DNA of 64,000 nucleotides, from contig NC_084668.1 of NCBI RefSeq assembly GCF_028389875.1, positions 33,980,493-34,044,492 of the forward strand. The letters are read 5' to 3'. Below the pieces are notes generated by a model that searched no databases, was not told where the DNA came from, and was given only the letters and a program-made list of their open reading frames with translations. Positions 12,701-24,382 of the stretch are shown here, in pieces (position 1 is the stretch's first letter; each line of letters begins with the position of its first letter). Origin of the DNA: Rhea pennata (Eukaryota; Chordata; Aves; Rheiformes; Rheidae). Made by a program: the position numbers and the translations under genes.

Positions 12701-15700
12701 ATGCAGCATAGAAACCATTAAACAATTGCCTGGACCACAAATTGCAGGTTTTAGGCAGGAGGAGGCCTTCTTTTCAACCCATACTGGTTTCAGAAGCACT
12801 TTATATCCTTGATTAGCTAGTTTGCTAGTGGAGCCATAATATTCTCCATTGCCAACTATAGTAGGGCACAGGAAAGCATTTTGCTCCACAGCCATCAGTT
12901 TGCCAACATCCTATTCTCCCAAATCATTCAGTGCAACAGGTATTTATCAATGATCTGGCTACACCCAGATCATCTTTAACTATAGAGATTCCCCTTCCCC
13001 CCCCCCCCAAAAAAAAAAAAAAAAAAAAAAAAGAGTTAGGTTTGAGAATTTACTTCATGTGCTATATGATTCCCCTACTGGTCTGGGTAATGAGGACAAA
13101 TATGATGAAGCAAGGGGTGCCTTCATCAAAGTTAATCTCATCTGAAGGATGTTCTTACTTCCTCTAGGGGTTATGTTACAAACATGAACTGGGACACAAA
13201 GAAAGGCCATGCTTTCCCATATTTTCTGTTTGGAGTTGCTTGTTCTGAAGTAGAAATTGATTGTCTGACAGGAGACCACAAGGTAATAGCAAAAAAATAC
13301 AATGAACTGAAGTAGAACTGGGTAAATTCCCCACCATCGCTACACTCAAATTATAATTTTTTATTCTGCTCCTTTTGGTTGAGAATAGAGGCATAGTCTT
13401 TGTTGAATATACTCCACAAAATGCCAGCAGAACACCAAATAGCTATATATGTCTTTACAATATAATTTGTTAACCTTCTTTTTGGGAAAAAAAGTCTGAT
13501 GTTAACCAGAATAATAAGAGAGTCTACAAAAACAGCAGAAAATTAAGAACATCTAATAATGTATCTACCATGTATGACAGCTTTGAAATTCTATCACACC
13601 TTCTGAACATCTCCCTGTAAACTAGCTCTTCAACAGTACCAGCCCAGATCGTTAGTTAAAGTCCCCCTTTTTTTAACAAGACTGCACTTAAAACAGAAGA
13701 AACGTCTTTCACACAGAATGCCTGTTGCAAAGGGGATTCAGTGCAAGGACAACTCTCAGAAGCATTGTATGGAGACCAACACAATGTCTTCAGGGCTACT
13801 GGGGAAATGCATTTTGCAGCAGCAACTGCCATACGTCTGTAGCCCATGTGGAGCTAGGCTCCAGAGTCACTGGAGTCTGTAAACCCCATCAAACTACACC
13901 TGGTTGGGATTTAGGAGGAAAAGCTGTGGGACCTTATATAAAGACTGCACAGTAGTCATTCTTCCCTGACCCATTCTCTACATTACGTATCAGAAACTTC
14001 TGATCTTCTAGACTTAAGGTGACTGCTTCCACACTTACACCAAAGCATAGGAAGCAGCTAAACATAACATCAAACAATTCAATTTCCATTCAAGAAAAAG
14101 CAACACAGCCGTTCTTGAATTTCTTATCATTCCGTTCCTCATCAGATGTGCCACATCACACGATCAAAAAAGCCCCCAAAATGCATCACCTGGGTGCACT
14201 CTCCATCAGCTCAGTCTATTTCAAGTTGCTTTCATTTGTTAGAATAAATTTGTAAGAGTTGTGATGACGGATCTTTAATGGGTGGGACTGCATGTTGTTT
14301 AGCATCCCTTTGTTGTTGTGTATTTTAAATATAACTTCATAACACCTATTACTTGTTTAACAGAACATAAGAACAGATATTGTCATGGATGCCTGTTTTA
14401 GCATAAATCCAGCTATAGATATAGGACAGGTATGTATTTTCATAGTTGTGCTTTATATTAGATGTTAATGAGAGATGGCCTTTTGTGCATAAATAATTGC
14501 TGTTACTGATCAATTTAATGTCCACCAAAGCCTCTGAGAGACTATCCATTAAGGCTTAAGGAGGTTAGATTAGCAGATGTCAAACATTTGGTTTTTTATT
14601 TGCAGCTACAAATAATAGTAGGTTAAGTTTTCCGTTTCTTGATCATTTCCTGAGAAGCGATGAGTAAAAGCAGGTCCAACAGACAGGATTAGCACCCTGA
14701 AACTCCTTGTGACATTTTCTTGAATTTGTATTCCAAAAAATTATTGACTAAAGACTAAATCTGAGCTATTTGCAGAGTGCTGTTGACTTCAGCTCTGTTA
14801 AGAAGTTCAAATGTCTTGGAAAAAGCTATTGATACGGAACAATATCATATCAATAACCATATTCATATCCATGGCCATGTATTATTCAAATACCTACAGC
14901 TACAGACAAATTGAATGCTTATAAAAGCAGTGTCGCTTGTTAATAGTTTGTAAATAGGGAAATATTGGTGAACGCAGAAGTGTACTAAATATTTGTCATT
15001 TCTTTGCAGTCAAAGGAAATGCTCCTAAAAATATGACCTAAATTTTAAAGCCCTTCTTATCCTACTATTTATTTATGCTGTTACAAGCTCTTCCTCATAC
15101 ACTTGACCTTTGCCTAATAGATTACGTTCATTATGCATATCCAAGGATTGCCAAGTTTCCAAAGTCATTCTGCCTCAGCACTTTGGTTCTGTGTTCGTTT
15201 TGCACCAATGCTTATATCACCACTGTCATAGCTGGGGTGTATCCTCAGCAGTTGCTCCTAATTTAGGTTGGCCTGTTGTTTTCTCTTCATCTCCAGTCTC
15301 TCGGATATTTGTGTCTGACAAGTTCTTTAGAAAAGATTTCACCTGTTATCTGCAATTCTTTTTAAGTAAATATCAGATTGAGCAGGTTATTTGTGTCCTG
15401 GGTGTGTTCCTGGGCAAATATTTCCTTACTGAAGTTCCTTTGACCGACGCTCCTGAAGTCAGTGGATTTGACTCAGCTCTCAGTTATGCCAAAGCAAATC
15501 AGAGGTAACTGTACTAGTTTCAGTGAGTTTAGCCAGGAATAAGGAAAAGTAGAACTTGAGCCAATGAAAATATTTGTGCAAGTCAGATGAGGACACTTTG
15601 GTCCTGTTTTAGTCTATGTTGGTTTAACTTTTACTTGTGGAAGGAAAGGTGCCAGCGAAAGTGTAATCGTAAAAAGTCTAATTTTATGTATGTTTTTATC

Positions 15701-18700
15701 TTTGAAAATGAATGAATGAAAATTTAAAAATGTACCTTTTTTTTTTCTCTTTGCTCAGATTGAAGGGGCCTTCATTCAAGGAGTTGGTCTTTATACATTA
15801 GAAGAAATCTACTTTTCCCCAGAAGGAGAGCAACTCACTCTTGGCCCAGATACGTATAAGATCCCTGCAATCTGTGACATTCCTGAGCAGTTTCATGTGC
15901 ATTTACTGCCAAATTCACGCAACTCAATTGCCATCTATTCCTCCAAGGTACACAGGCCAAATTTACTGTATAAAATACAAACAAGCATGCCGGGTGATTC
16001 TGCTGCAAAACCTTAAGTGTTTGTGGTGCATTTTTTTCAAAATAATTCTCATTTCATTTATGCAACAGATTTCAGAGTTTCTTCAAGTACTTAAATGGTG
16101 AAACACTTCTGTTTTGAGGTTTTTAGACTCCTTCTAGATTCTTTCCTGTGATATGTTGACATTACAGTAGCAGCTGGAAGCCCTAACCAAACATGGAACT
16201 TTTTGTACCTGGCTGTTATGCTACATAACATAGGAAATAAAAGAGTCTGTCCTGAAGAGCTTAAACTGCCTAAACAGGAAAAAGGATGCAAGAAGGAAAT
16301 TTTATGATCCTTTTTAAAGATGGAGAAGTCATGTGGAAAAAAATAAAGTAATTTCCTAGAATCTCACAGGAAGCCTGTGTTAGGTATGGGAACAGAATCC
16401 AGTTCTTCCATTAGCCTATTTGCAAGGCACCAATCTTTTTGTTTTAAGGTTATATCAGCCTCTGAGGAGGAACCTAGCATTAGACTTGAGCACTATTCAT
16501 AGCCTCAAAATAAAAGCAAAAGCAAAACAAAAAACAAAAACAAAAAACAAAAAAAACTTCAGAATAGAAGGAAATAAAAGGGGAGTTAACTTGGAGTATA
16601 GGCCTCTGGCTACCAAAAGACCAGAATACCCACGGTGTTCCAGTCTAATGTCTAGACTAGGTATGTCAGGAATGGGAATTTCCAAAAAGTTCACTCCAGA
16701 TGGTTATGGCATTACCTGGTATGAATGAGTAAACAAACTCTTCCACAAGAAGTAGATAGATACTAGATACAATGGGCGTATTTCTTTTCAAACTTAGGCA
16801 GTGCAAACTTTATCCCTGTAAGAGGGGCTAAGGAGGGTTTTTCTTCCTCTGTTAAATAATGTAGAATTAAGTCCACTTGGATATGGAAAAGGAGGTTTAT
16901 ATGAGAAGTCCTGTGTTCTTTCATGGTTTTATAATATGACCACTGAAGTCATGGAATAAAGCTTTTCTGTTAGTGTGGCTTGTGTTAAAATGATCTCCAT
17001 CAGCTAAATCCTAGGCCTTCATGTTTTTCTGATTTGAAAATTCTCTGAGATCCAAGGAAATTTGTTGAATCCAAATATGCTGGTCTTTGCCAAATACTGA
17101 GCTGGTGTGATTCAGTTTATTTCAGATAACTTCACTGGAGATGTGCTGATTTAGCTCTGTGCTGTCAGTTTCTAACTCATCAGCCAATTTCTAAACTCAT
17201 CAACTACTCCAGCTGCCTCTCTTCTTTGCTAGGGCGTGGGTGAGGCTGGATTCTTTTTGGGCAGCTCAGTTTTCTTCGCGATAAGAGATGCAGTAGCTGC
17301 TGCCCGGGAGGAAAGAGGATTACCCCTGGACTTCACACTGAACAGCCCATTGACTGTTGAGCGGATTCGCATGGCCTGTGCTGATGAATTTACTGAAATG
17401 GTAGGTAATGGTATTTTCATTCTTCTCATGAACTAGCCACCTCCTCATTACTTCTCTTTAATCTGAATGGACTGTTCACATAAACTGATTAATGAGCCGC
17501 ATCTCTTTTCTTTAACTTTCCAAGCTTAGCTGAGCTTTGCATATTATTTAATTGGGGCATTTTGCTTAGCTGTCTTGGCAGAGTAGTATAAACTGACAGC
17601 CAGAGTTATCACTAGTCCAGACATGAGGAATCTGTCCAGTTTCCTCAGTGGTAATGATTTCAATTTATATATCTCCCTTATTCTCAGAGCTCCTGAAAGT
17701 ACTTTTGAGATTATAGTCTGACTTTGTCTTAAGTGTCATTTCATTTGCATCTCTATTAGGAATTATTACTCTATTTAGACACAGAGCATATCTGCTCCAT
17801 CACTTGTCTTGTGTTCCTGGTCTGTGCTGATTCCACTTTGTCCCACGTACCCCAGTTTTCTTCCTCCCTTCCTTGAAAACCAGGGAGGTAGAAAGACAGG
17901 CTGATACACATCCTGATCTTAACACAATATGGAGTTAGAATACACGCTGCATGCACAAGAACACTCCCAAATACAACATTTTATGTCTAACTAGTATGGA
18001 TTCATGCAAGCATCACCACTGACAGTGGCTCCCACAGAATCTGTGAGTGCAAATTTCACTGTAAAGGCCTAAACTGTCTAGGTCCTAGTTGCTTCAGTAT
18101 CAGCTCATTCTCTGTGTGCTGAACACACAGGCAGATGCTGGCAATGATTATTCCTATTGTACAAACCATTCCTAGTGAGGTTTACCAGGACCTTCATCTT
18201 TGACCTTTGTCTGCTTTGTTTTGTGAACTAAAGAGACATTCAATTGATACTGAAATGATGAGGTCCAAGTAGGATAACAGGATTTAGGCACCCCAAGCTC
18301 CTTACATGTTTTGGCATGCATGCAATGTATTTATCTTCTGCCCATCTCAGGCACTGTAATTCCTTTGCAGCTTTGATGTGTAGGTTTGAGAACTGTACAG
18401 CTTGCCTATCTGAAACGGCAGCATAGTGCCAACTCTAGCTGTTTTTGACCTACTGCTGTCTTTCCATATCTCATATCTTGCACAGATGGAACGGCACCCA
18501 CAATTGGTGGACTGTGTCCTTTTATTGAAATTTCCCCCACATACACCAAAATTATTTGGACCACTATCTGCACGTTCTGCCTCTGCTTTCTTCAAAATGA
18601 GAATGGCAAAAAAGTATACCCTCGCCTTTATAGCCCCCTGTGACTTTCTTTCCAGAGCAGTGCCTTCTATCTGCTCTTGTTATATCTTGCTCTTCGCTCA

Positions 18701-20316
18701 CTAGTAGGAGTTGGCAGGACAGAGCAGAAGCCTGCTAGAGAGTACTTATTTTTGTGAGATGATGAGGCAGGAGCCAACTTCCCTCCCCCTGTCTTCCCAA
18801 GCCAAGGGTGATCACACAAAAGAGCTTCTTCAGAAAGGAGGGCAAGAAGGGACATGATGACATAGTTTTCTGACTTAATAACTTTTGGCCACTTCAACAG
18901 GTTTTCCACTGTGCTCATCCTTCTGGCACTCTAAAAGTAGACACAACTGGCGCTGCTTAGTACACTTGCCCAAAATCTCTGCTTATTTATAACTGGAAGG
19001 GTTTTTTTTTAAAAAAAGGGAGGGTGGGTGGAGAATAAAAATATGAAAGAAGTAAAGCATGGAAGTCAGCTATCAAATAGATAAATGGCAAGGGTTTAGC
19101 AGCTGTTCTCATCACAATCCATATCCACTGAGAAAGCAAACTGAAAAAAAAAAAAAAAAAAAAAAAGGCATGTATTTTGGGGGCCTGGAAAATGGAAACT
19201 AAAGCTTTAACTTTAAATCATTCACCTGCTGAGAATGTATTTAAAGCTATAGTGTTAGCTGTAGTGTTTAACCCAGGTTATTTTTGGTGGAGCTGATGAG
19301 CCACAAGGCTGTAGCCTCTGCAAAACATCAGGAACACCTTTCTGGTACAAAGATTGAGCACAGGGCTGCGCAGAAACTACTTTCAGATGTTCTCTGGATG
19401 CTTGCAGATCTCCTGGTACTGTGAAAAAGCACAAACTACTTCCAATAAAATTTTCAAGTTAGAGAGAAGTGCCACCCAGTAAGAGAGTATTTCACTTCTG
19501 TCAACCAAGTAATCAAACCCTTCAGCATGGCAGCCTGACCAAAAGCCCCACAGAGCAATTGTGTTCTACATTAGGCTGCAGATTTCTGTATGCCAAAAGC
19601 TGACTCAGGCAAACCAGCAGGCCCCTAGCTATTCCAACGTCAACCAGCAAGAGACAACATGATTTCAAACTTTCTTGAGGTTGGGACTGTGAATTCCTCA
19701 TCCACCCACCTCTGCTTCCTTCCCTGCACAGTGGTTTCTTTTTTCACAGTGATACAATTTCTCATATTAATAGGAGTCGCAATCAAGATCAAGGACATTT
19801 GTGGGCTAGATGTTGTGCAAACAAACACTTAAGAACAACTTACAGCCTAAGTAATGGTAAAGTTGTTATCCAAATCCTGGTTTATCTGTCTCCAGCATTC
19901 TGAGGGAATGCCCTCAAAATTGTATTATTTCCCTGCAAATATCATTGCCTCTGTGATTTAATACAGTCACATTAAGTCATGCTGCATAATGGAACCTCAT
20001 ATGTCAGTTCCTGTAAGTAATCTGAGCTTTTCAGGCTGTGCTCATCTGCGTTACAGAGATAGGTACTTATTTAACTGTTTGATTACAAGTATCCCATAGA
20101 CCGCTAACGGTAAACTGGGTGATTTCACAAGCCTTTATAATATGAGAAAGTGGGGATTAGTGCTTGTCATGACATTTAAATGATTGAAAAGCAAAGTGTA
20201 TTTGGAAATTGTGGTAAAAATTTTTAGCAAAATTGCATTGTTTTCTCTGTATTTTCTTTCAGATTCTGAAAGACAAACCCGGAACCTATAAGCCATGGGC
20301 CATCAACATATACTAA
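742..20316 (+). CDS. AOX: Aldehyde oxidase, C-terminal molybdenum-domain part (5' end outside window)
   Basis: Cytosolic molybdo-flavoenzyme that oxidises aldehydes and N-heterocycles; only the C-terminal 598 residues (Moco and substrate domain) lie here. Exons: 742-866, 2059-2192, 2610-2697, 6050-6136, 6671-6862, 8301-8528, 10245-10340, 11171-11299, 12117-12191, 12535-12587, 13168-13282, 14364-14429, 15759-15947, 17233-17400, 20263-20316 (TAA). All have GT/AG ends and compatible phases, with no frameshift or internal stop. Visible motifs: GGQEHFYLE (first exon), VGGAFGGK (second), AFRGFGFPQ (fifth), and GVGEAG in exon 17233-17400 carrying the catalytic Glu. The two residues that mark xanthine dehydrogenase (Glu after GGFGGK, Arg in the ERALF motif) are replaced by Ile and Tyr, so this is AOX, not XDH. 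The copy next to BZW1 is positionally AOX2-like, but AOX1 versus AOX2 cannot be settled here. The full protein is normally about 1330 aa. Confidence 0.95.
2990..5480. repeat. Degenerate tandem array, unit about 150-165 bp, in an AOX intron
   Basis: Within the intron 2698-6049 a diverged block recurs. Its core reads like TATGTTTAGTTTTAGTG, then AGATACTGGCTACCTGGGG, then ATTCTAAGACT and TTAGGGCTAGGAT. The ATACTGGCTACCTGG-like landmark is found near 3821, 4471, 4631, 4790, 4941, 5088, 5250 and 5405. The best neighbouring spacings are about 148-162 bp, and 3821 to 4471 equals four units of 162. Weaker copies reach back to about 3000, giving perhaps 15-16 units. A (TG)n microsatellite at 3211-3230 interrupts it. 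No ORF runs through the units. The edges are approximate and units were aligned by eye. Confidence 0.6.
3211..3230. repeat. (TG)n microsatellite
   Basis: Uninterrupted TG dinucleotide run inside an AOX intron, preceded by a degenerate ATGTGTATGTATAT stretch. Confidence 0.9.
7817..7958 (+). mobile_element. tRNA-Ile-derived SINE with CR1-like tail (TguSINE1-type)
   Basis: The 5' part resembles tRNA-Ile(AAU). Box A is TAGCTCAGTTGG (7824-7835), followed by CATGGTGGTAGTAATGCCAAGG, whose CTAATAA-type anticodon region is degraded, then box B GGTTCAATCC (7869-7878) and CCCCGTATGGGCCA. The 3' part is a CR1 end: GGTTGGACCAGATGATCTCC, AGAGGTCCCTTCCAACC, then ATTCTATGATTCTAT. A tRNA head joined to a CR1 tail mobilised by CR1 reverse transcriptase is the structure known for the passerine TguSINE1 family. 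It sits in the AOX intron 6863-8300 in sense orientation. No clear target-site duplication was seen, so the copy is probably old. Confidence 0.85.
8160..8252. repeat. AT-rich block with repeated ATGTCATTATA-like units
   Basis: ATGTCATT(A/G)TA recurs at about 8160, 8211, 8225 and 8241, with ATTAAATATTAATT repeats between, about 45 bp upstream of the acceptor at 8300. It looks like local slippage and duplication; no function can be assigned. Confidence 0.6.
10165..10183. repeat. Poly-A tract
   Basis: Run of about 18 A preceded by T5, in the AOX intron before the exon starting at 10245. No SINE or LINE body was recognised beside it. Confidence 0.8.
12466..12498. repeat. (AT)n plus T-run immediately upstream of a small AOX exon
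   Basis: AT dinucleotide run followed by about 11 T, 36 bp upstream of exon 12535-12587. It may contribute to the polypyrimidine tract. Confidence 0.8.
12997..13032. repeat. C12-A24 homopolymer pair
   Basis: About 12 C directly followed by about 24 A in the AOX intron 12588-13167. This is a typical assembly and sequencing hotspot, so its length is unreliable. Confidence 0.85.
16509..16557. repeat. (CAAAAA)n simple repeat
   Basis: A-rich CAAAAA/CAAAA tandem run in the AOX intron between exons 15759-15947 and 17233-17400. Confidence 0.75.
19144..19166. repeat. Poly-A tract
   Basis: About 23 A in the last AOX intron (17401-20262). No retroelement body was recognised upstream of it. Confidence 0.8.
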
Positions 20317-20915
20317 TACTGTTTTCCTAAGTATGAAATAACTAGGTAATTCCTTCAGTCACCTAGTGACTGATAGCATTCCAGCAACAAAGAAGTTGAG
20401 CTATAATATGTGAACACATACACACACCTACATATCCATATTTCTAGTACCCACCGTATTGTGCCACCAAGTAAGAGATCTTTCATTTTGAAACGTAAGT
20501 TTCTCTCTAAATCAAATCTTGCTCCATGCTACGCAGGAGTTCATGATGTCACCTCGTGAACTTCTTTGAAGTTGCATGGGATTTTGAATAATATCTGCAA
20601 TAAGGAGCAGATCACAAATAATACCATTTTGCCATTTCTTTATCCAGTTTAAGATTCACAGCTGATGTTATCCACTCTTTCTGTTCTTCTAGCACATGAA
20701 AATTTCAAAGATCAGATGATCTCAAATTCCAGAGACTCTGAAAGTGCATATTGCCAAATGTTTTTTTAGAGACTGATGTGGTACTACTGTGGTAACTACA
20801 ATAATAGTAGTATTGTGTTTTGCTTTCTGGCAGACTGTCCCAGGCCTGCTCATACCACTACCAGCTTTGACCTTACCTCAGAGCTGGAATAAAATCACTG
20901 CTGTTCACTGCATCA
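20317..20915 (+). other. AOX 3' UTR (probable)
   Basis: Follows the TAA at 20314-20316. The first canonical AATAAA on this strand is at 20888-20893 (GGAATAAAATCACTG), implying a 3' UTR of roughly 0.6 kb. The cleavage site is inferred. Confidence 0.5.
20888..20893 (+). terminator. Candidate AOX poly(A) signal
   Basis: AATAAA 572 bp after the AOX stop codon. It is a candidate only; a second AATAAA lies at 22324-22329. Confidence 0.45.
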
Positions 20916-22549
20916 CCAGGCCCCACTCCTCCTCTCCTTTGCCTTACCAACAGCTTTACTCCTTTTTCCCAGGAAAAGGGGGAAGTGGAATAGAGCTGCC
21001 ACAGTCATCTATGGGTTCTGAGATAGGACAAGGTGAGAGAGGTATTTTGTGAGGTAAGAAACTGTATACCACAAAGAGTTAAAGAGTAGGATAGATTCCC
21101 ACCAACACCTTTGAATGAAGCCCACAATAGGAATGAGATTTTGAGATTTTTTGGGATACAGGGAATTAGTGAGTAAAGATAGAAGATGAGAGACCCCACA
21201 TTTCTAAAACCTCACTGACTTCATGTCTAAAATACTCATTTTCAAGGAGTGTTGTCTGTTGTTAATATAAGCAGGCACATGCAGCAGATGTGCAGCAGGT
21301 GACTGAGACAGAAAGGCTAGAGGGAAGCAGCCCAGAGAAAACAACAACAATAAAACAGTTTGTCATTAATGAACAGGTGCATCAGTTCACTTTTTAACTC
21401 AGCTGTGCCAAACAATGCTACTGCTACTCTGGTAGACCTGATTTTAGAAAGGATGTTTAAAAGTGATGCAGTGGCAGCTGTGTGAATCTTAATGGAGTGT
21501 TTCCCCATGAGGAGAGGAGACCGAAAAGAAAGTGCAAAGGAATTTGAGGAAGAGTAAAGGAGATGCCAGCCAGCATACATGTATGTACAAATGTATATTT
21601 AGTTTTCACATTTAACAGTTCATAGCAATAAAAGTAACTGTAAGAACACATTTAACAGTATCACTGTGTACCCAAAATACTAGCATAGGAAATAACTCTG
21701 CAGATACTCAACAGATATTGCATTGTTCAAATCCTGCTCTCAGTTACATAAATGTACATCTAGACTATTTTCATTTATTTGAAAAGAGAGAGACATAAAT
21801 ATAAATCTAGATTTATTTCATTTATTTTAATGGAGAAACTGCAGACTTAGATTAGCATGGTGTGGAAGACAGTGCGACCCACACATACCATCAATAAATC
21901 ATATTTATTCTAGTCTGAAGGATAAAACAGGATTTTTTTTTTTTTTTTTTTTACAAATAAACTCATATTGCAAGTAATGAGGATCTTGCTAGGTTATGCT
22001 GGTAAAGTTTTGCTGTTTGTTTCTCTTGATAAATTGTGAAAGACTATATCTGATGAGAAAAGCTCAATTGGCAATATGCTTTGCAATTTTATAGTCTCAA
22101 AATGTAATTGTGATTTAGACAAATGCTCTCATTTTAGAATGAATAGCAAACTAGGCGGTGCCTTGGATTTAAAATGAATCAACTTACACTGCAAATGAAT
22201 GAAAGGATGAAAATTCTGCTTCTGAATGTGATGTCCACTAGGGTATTTTTTTTTTTAATTTTTAATGTGGTATTTTGGGGATTTCATTGGGCTGTTAATT
22301 GGAATTTGCTTAAATATGTCTTCAATAAAGGCAAACTGGTTGGGCTAGAAGGAGCTCTGTCCTGATACTTTGTGACACTATGATCTATAACCAATATTGC
22401 TTCAAGAAAAAAATACCTTAAAGTGGAGTGAAATGAGATCTGGCTTGTATATAAATATAATGGCCTCCATGCCAGGGCACAGAACATACTTAAAAGAATT
22501 ATATGCAGAATATTTATTCTGTTAAGTGAAGTGATAAAAAGTGGGTCTC

Positions 22550-23700
22550 CATGAACACAGAGGAGCACAGAGACACAGTGGCAGGTGGGGGAAAAACTGA
22601 GGCAGAAAAAGGACCCCCCGGGCCCAGCTTCTCCTGGGGCAGTGCTGGGGAGCCGCAGACCTGTGGGCCAGGGTGGTATCTGCCACGACGAGTCAGGGAG
22701 AGGCTTTCCTGAGCAGCGTTCAGATGGAGGAGGTGGGTTACCGCCTACGGGGGGATGGGGCTTGTTATTGTGGCCAGCACACTTGTGCCTGATCACTGCT
22801 GTCTGTCCTGGCTTCTTATTAAGCTCCGTTTCTAACTATTTTCCTGGGTTGGAGGGACTCCCTATTCTGTGTGCATGTGTGTGTATGGGAGTCTAAGTGC
22901 CAGAAACGAGAGAGGGGACAACAGGCCATCACAGGGGCTTCTGTGTGTATAGGAGCAATGACTAGAGCAAACGCAGGTACGCAAGCAAGTGTGTGATCAC
23001 GAGCAAACATGAAGCTGGACTGTCCAGCAGGTAGGATAAGTGGCTTGGGAGCCAGGAATATGTGTGTGAGACATCCAGAAGAGTTGGGTACTAGCAGGAC
23101 TGGGAGGTCGGGCCAAATGCTGGAGAGGCCCCAAGTGGGGTCAACTGAGAGACCTGTTGGTATGCGCATCTCTTTGCAGAAGGCAACTGGAGACAAGAGA
23201 GTCCAAGCCCTTGGCGTCAGGGCAGACAGTGTCTGAGGGTGGTTATTGGAGGAATCCGCAGTGCATGTGGGTGCGTGTGTTGGTGTGTGCAAGAAGGTGT
23301 GAGTACTAGCAACTGGAGCAGGGCTGTGGGCCTCAGGGGCTCCTGTATCCACACATCAGCAACTGCGGAGAGTGAAGATGCAGGGAGTAAGTACTGGATA
23401 GACTGAATGTCTAAGGCCAGCTGCTGGAGAGACCCATGTTTTGCAGATATGTGTATATACTTCCCACTAAATGTCCTGCATCCAGATCAGTCAGAGAGAC
23501 TGGTGGCCTTTGTGTTTGCGTGAGTGCCGAGTGTTCCTGTCCCTGATGATCTGTGCAGCCGGACGTCGGTATATGCATATAGGTGTAATGCACACAGGTG
23601 GGTGGGTGGGTCTGTTGGGACTGCATGCTCAGCCTTGCTACTGGTTGGAGCTAAGGGCATGGAGCAGCATCAGCCTCGCTTCCGCTGGGCTACCGGATTC
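22550..23700. repeat. GC-richer, internally repetitive block (degenerate minisatellite or unclassified repeat)
   Basis: Phrases recur with divergence: CAGGGGCTTCTGTGTGTATA (22932) and CAGGGGCTCCTGTATCCACA (23334); GGTACTAGCAGGACTGG (about 23088) and GAGTACTAGCAACTGGAGC (about 23301); ATGCTGGAGAGGCCCC (about 23118) and GCTGCTGGAGAGACCC (about 23421); several GTGTGTG runs. The unit length is unclear (roughly 200-400 bp). Base composition differs sharply from the AT-rich flanks. It could be a decayed LTR element; I could not place it in a family. Confidence 0.45.
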
Positions 23701-23960
23701 AGTGACTCCTAACATATTCAGCTAAAGAAATTGTATTTACTGCAATGGAGGCTTTCCTAAGCACTCTAAAAGTACAATTGAGATAAATTACACTGTATGT
23801 CTAGATGCGAGTACAAGCACTCTAGCTTGAGAAAGGATGGTTGTTTCATTTCCAAGTTGATGTGTTATACATGGCAAGCGTAGGCTTATTTTTTCCTTAT
23901 TTTTAAAACTTTACTTTTATGTATATATATGCTTAAGTATATTTGTCTTGTAGCATGAAA

Positions 23961-24019
23961 ATATTGATTTTACCATCTCTCAGTTTAAAATACTGATTTT
24001 ACTATCTCTCAGTTTTGCC
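23961..24019. repeat. Two-copy tandem duplication, about 29 bp unit
   Basis: ATTGATTTTACCATCTCTCAGTTT and ACTGATTTTACTATCTCTCAGTTT lie side by side, differing at few positions. This is a recent local duplication in intergenic DNA. Confidence 0.75.
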
Positions 24020-24348
24020 CTAGCTTTCTACTTTTAAGGGTAGTGTAAATAAATGAATGCTGGGTGGGTTGATGGCAAGAACGGACAGAAGACCATAAGC
24101 AGCCTCATTGGAGATGTGGCCAGATATTCTTTAAGATAATCAATTGAATAAGGCAGTCAGATCAAATGCAAGTTAACCAAGTTCTGCTTGGATAACAGAA
24201 TATCACAGATGAAAGCTAGGATTATTTACTTTTTGCAGGCTTTAAATGTAATCTCTGCTAGCTCTTATATGGATGGATTAGGAATGCGTACTTTCTTTCC
24301 AAAACATAGATATGCTCAGAGAAAAGGTTTTCAAAGGATCAAGCTCTA

Positions 24349-24382
<34 letters not shown>

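Noticed and set aside
12393-12812. 139-aa plus-strand ORF in AOX
   Set aside because: Passes through an (AT)n run and reads the small AOX exon 12535-12587 in a different frame from the AOX protein.
742-20316. Xanthine dehydrogenase as identity of the first gene
   Set aside because: Residues diagnostic for XDH (Glu after GGFGGK, Arg in ERALF) are replaced, and the protein tracks AOX1 in the C-terminal half ([19 protein letters not shown]).
22338-22390. CR1 3' end
   Set aside because: Similarity to the CR1 tail is patchy (GGTTGGGCTAGA and CACTATGATCTATA only); not strong enough for its own feature.
22284-23352. Minus-strand ORFs of 170 and 177 aa
   Set aside because: They coincide with a repetitive GC-rich block; the translations are rich in HTHTC and PTHAPT simple-repeat products, with no splice context or family match.
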